Shown here: in pieces, positions 5,774-6,834 of the stretch
Layout of the letters: every line of letters starts with the position of its first letter
Position numbering within the stretch: the stretch's first letter is position 1
Assembly: GCA_014377495.1 (NCBI GenBank)
Contig: JACMPN010000264.1
Location: 1 to 6,834, forward strand
Source of the DNA: Candidatus Sericytochromatia bacterium
Lineage (GTDB): Bacteria; Cyanobacteriota; Sericytochromatia; JACMPN01
DNA: 6,834 nt
Direction: 5' to 3'
The notes under the pieces: model-generated
Told to the model about the DNA's origin: nothing
What the model saw: only the letters and a program-made list of their open reading frames with translations
Databases searched by the model: none
Made by a program: the position numbers and the translations under genes

Positions 5774-6020
5774 GTATGGTTCGCCCCAGGATACGAATGC
5801 ATGTTACGGCATCTACAGCCCGACACCTAGGCGGGGTGGCGGTAGGACAGGTCTTTCAGCAGTGCGGTCACTGCCAACGGTCAGCTGAAACCCCTGATGT
5901 CAGGGCGGTCCGGCTGCAACGACTGTAGTCCGAAGTGCTACAGTGCCACCGGCGTCCGTCCTGCGGCGGCCCAGCCAAATCAGCCATGTCGCCCATCCGC
6001 TGCCTGATCGAGAGACCATC
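5774..6020. promoter_or_regulatory. Divergent non-coding region with clustered inverted repeats
   Basis: No supported gene lies here. It holds four inverted repeats in about 90 bp. GCAGTG (5859-5864) pairs with CACTGC (5869-5874). TTTCAGC (5854-5860) pairs with GCTGAAA (5884-5890) and encloses or competes with the first. CCCTGA (5892-5897) faces TCAGGG (5900-5905). ACTGTAG (5922-5928) pairs with CTACAGT (5938-5944). The last overlaps a TGCTACAGT (5936-5944) that resembles an extended -10 box on the plus strand, but no good -35 box is present. The region may contain promoters for both flanking transcripts and a structured leader for the peptide gene. Confidence 0.4.
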
Positions 6021-6191
6021 ATGACCCGATTGGCTTCGACCGCCGGCACCCTGATCACCGTAGCATTGCTGTTCGGCGGCTTGGGCGGGATCGTCAACGC
6101 TGCACCGGCGGCAAAGCCCGCAGCAAATCCGGCTGCCCCGAAGTGGCACACGGCCCCCTTTGCGTCGGACACTTCCAGCCTGAAGGGCTGA
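6021..6191 (+). CDS. Small predicted secreted peptide, 56 residues
   Basis: A short gene directly ahead of dtd. I chose ATG 6021 because it places a normal signal peptide at the N-terminus: Arg3, a hydrophobic core at about 9-25 (TLITVALLFGGLGGIV), then an A-x-A-like site near VNAAPA (26-31). GAGAG (6010-6014) sits 6 bases ahead, a weak ribosome site. The frame stays open back to ATG 5943, but that start would bury the signal sequence. The predicted mature peptide is about 28 residues: an Ala/Pro/Lys linker, then WHTAPFASDTSSLKG. There is no Cys and no further membrane segment. No family is recognised. The dtd start is 22 bp downstream with its own ribosome site, so the two are probably cotranscribed. 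A chance frame cannot be excluded. Confidence 0.5.
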   Translation: MTRLASTAGTLITVALLFGGLGGIVNAAPAAKPAANPAAPKWHTAPFASDTSSLKG

Positions 6192-6213
6192 ACGACAAGG
6201 GAGGCGAGGTCCT

Positions 6214-6666
6214 GTGCGGGTATTGCTGCAACGGGTCAGCGAAGCATCGGTCACGGTCGACGGCGCCATTGTCGGTGCCATCGGTCGGGGCTACCTCCTG
6301 CTCATCGGAGTCGGCCAGGGCGATACGGCCAAAGAGGCCGACTGGCTGGCGGACAAGGTCGTCGGACTGCGCCTGTTTGCCGATGCCGAGGGCAAAATGA
6401 ACCTGGCCCTTGGCGATGTTGGTGGCTCGGTGCTGGCGGTCAGTCAGTTCACGCTGTATGCCGACTGTGCCCGTGGCCGGCGGCCCAGTTTTGTCGGAGC
6501 CGCCCCACCGGATCAGGGCAAAGCGCTGTACGAGTCCTTTGTCGCAGCGGTGCGCTCCTGTGGCGTTACTGTGGCCACAGGGATTTTCCAGGCCGACATG
6601 GCCGTGGCCCTCGTCAACGACGGGCCAGTGACGATCATGCTTGAACGTGAAGCAACCGTTCACTGA
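6214..6666 (+). CDS. dtd: D-aminoacyl-tRNA deacylase
   Basis: Dtd hydrolyses D-amino acids (classically D-Tyr) from mischarged tRNAs, and Gly from tRNA-Ala, in the cytoplasm as a homodimer. The 150-residue length is normal. The N-terminus is the usual MRVLLQRVSEASVTVDG. KMNLALGDVGGSVLAVSQFTLYAD (61-84) contains the SQFT motif (77-80) that forms the adenosine pocket. GRRPSFVGAAPPD (88-100) is also conserved. NDGPVTIMLE (135-144) contains the Gly-cisPro motif (GPVT, 137-140) that rejects L-amino acids across the dimer interface. The start is GTG 6214, with GGGAGG at 6199-6204 nine bases ahead. It lies 22 bp after the small peptide gene and is followed by a hairpin. A degraded inverted copy of its last 28 codons appears at the right edge of the window (see findings). 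Confidence 0.97.
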   Translation: MRVLLQRVSEASVTVDGAIVGAIGRGYLLLIGVGQGDTAKEADWLADKVVGLRLFADAEGKMNLALGDVGGSVLAVSQFTLYADCARGRRPSFVGAAPPDQGKALYESFVAAVRSCGVTVATGIFQADMAVALVNDGPVTIMLEREATVH

Positions 6667-6834
6667 CGTCGTTTGCCCCCGATCACACCACAAATGGCCG
6701 GCTTCTGATGAAGCCGGCCATTTGTGGTGTGGTCGGGGGCAAACGGCCGCCGTGAACGGGTGCTTTACGGTCAAGCATGGTCGTCCCTGGCCCGGCGGTG
6801 ACCGGGGGCACGGCCAAGGTGGCCTTGAAAAACC
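6581..6834. repeat. 125-nt imperfect inverted repeat ending at the window edge, probable fold-back artefact
   Basis: The arm 6710-6834, read on the minus strand, is an ungapped copy of 6581-6705, which covers the last 28 codons of dtd, its stop and the following 39 bases. The arms meet at a 4-nt loop (6706-6709). By hand count 105 of 125 positions match. The first 35 from the loop have 1 mismatch; the next 35, 35 and 20 have 7, 7 and 5. Of 20 changed bases in the right arm, 11 are to G, six of them T to G. In the coding part 13 of 15 changes fall at codon positions 1 or 2. This is not what a selected gene copy would show and fits low-quality read sequence folded back at a hairpin. Confidence 0.8.
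6692..6723. terminator. Hairpin after dtd, possible native terminator core
   Basis: AAATGGCCGGCTTC (6692-6705) and GAAGCCGGCCATTT (6710-6723) pair perfectly over 14 bp around a TGAT loop, flanked by short A and T runs. It starts 25 bases after the dtd stop, a normal place for an intrinsic terminator. The pairing continues far outward, and the right half may not be genomic (see the next entry), so only the core is credible as a terminator. Confidence 0.4.

Noticed and set aside
5922..5944. CTGT...ACAG arms look like an SOS (LexA) box
   Set aside because: The arms are 13 bases apart (CTGT to ACAG) instead of the 8 of the enterobacterial box, and no SOS gene is adjacent. Kept only as an unexplained inverted repeat.
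6094..6774. 226-codon minus-strand frame covering dtd and the terminal hairpin
   Set aside because: It is antisense to a clear dtd gene, and its first part lies in the suspected fold-back arm. Its product is repeated in mirrored form because of the inverted repeat.
6777..6834. Possible start of a new plus-strand gene at ATG 6777
   Set aside because: The sequence is a degraded reverse complement of dtd, so the frame is an accident of the fold-back. No ribosome site is present.

Overview
This is a GC-rich stretch of bacterial chromosome (well over 60 percent GC by eye) carrying four recognisable housekeeping or core-family genes (spoVS-like, murI, rlmH, dtd) and four genes I cannot name. The host cannot be fixed from this window. 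SpoVS-family proteins are known from endospore formers but also from many non-sporulators such as Deinococcus-Thermus and Chloroflexota. GTG/TTG starts, a lipoprotein with a Pro/Ser/Thr-rich tail and the high GC would fit several deep-branching, mostly uncultured phyla. No rRNA, tRNA, CRISPR, insertion sequence or phage gene was seen.

Layout. (1) Plus strand, 1-2653: the 3' part of a Pro/Ala-rich, mostly disordered protein with a helical C-terminus, then a lipoprotein with two Ig/PKD-like repeats and a long Pro/Ser/Thr tail. (2) Minus strand, 2658-3011: a small single-pass membrane protein, convergent with the lipoprotein and only 4 bp away. (3) Divergent intergenic region 3012-3194 with a good promoter overlapped by TTACG/CGTAA half-sites, driving a SpoVS-family gene (3195-3584) whose N-terminus has five tandem pentapeptides. 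(4) Two strong hairpins (3600-3631 and 3659-3714) between the convergent spoVS-like gene and murI. (5) Minus-strand cluster 5773 to 3746: an OB-fold-like protein, rlmH 8 bp behind it, then murI after a 97-103 bp gap with an inverted repeat next to a misplaced ribosome binding site. (6) A 247-bp divergent region full of small inverted repeats, then a plus-strand pair: a 56-residue predicted secreted peptide and dtd. (7) A hairpin after dtd that continues into a 125-nt imperfect mirror copy of the dtd 3' end, up to the right edge.

How the genes fit together. RlmH (23S rRNA modification) and Dtd (clearing of mischarged D-aminoacyl-tRNA) act in translation quality. MurI supplies D-glutamate for the cell wall, and Dtd protects translation from D-amino acids, so the murI/dtd proximity is suggestive but may be chance. 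I see no defence, secretion or biosynthetic cluster and no convincing new system. The points most worth checking are the SpoVS repeat extension with its palindromic promoter, the OB-like protein coupled to rlmH, and the right end, which looks like a fold-back sequencing or assembly artefact rather than biology.
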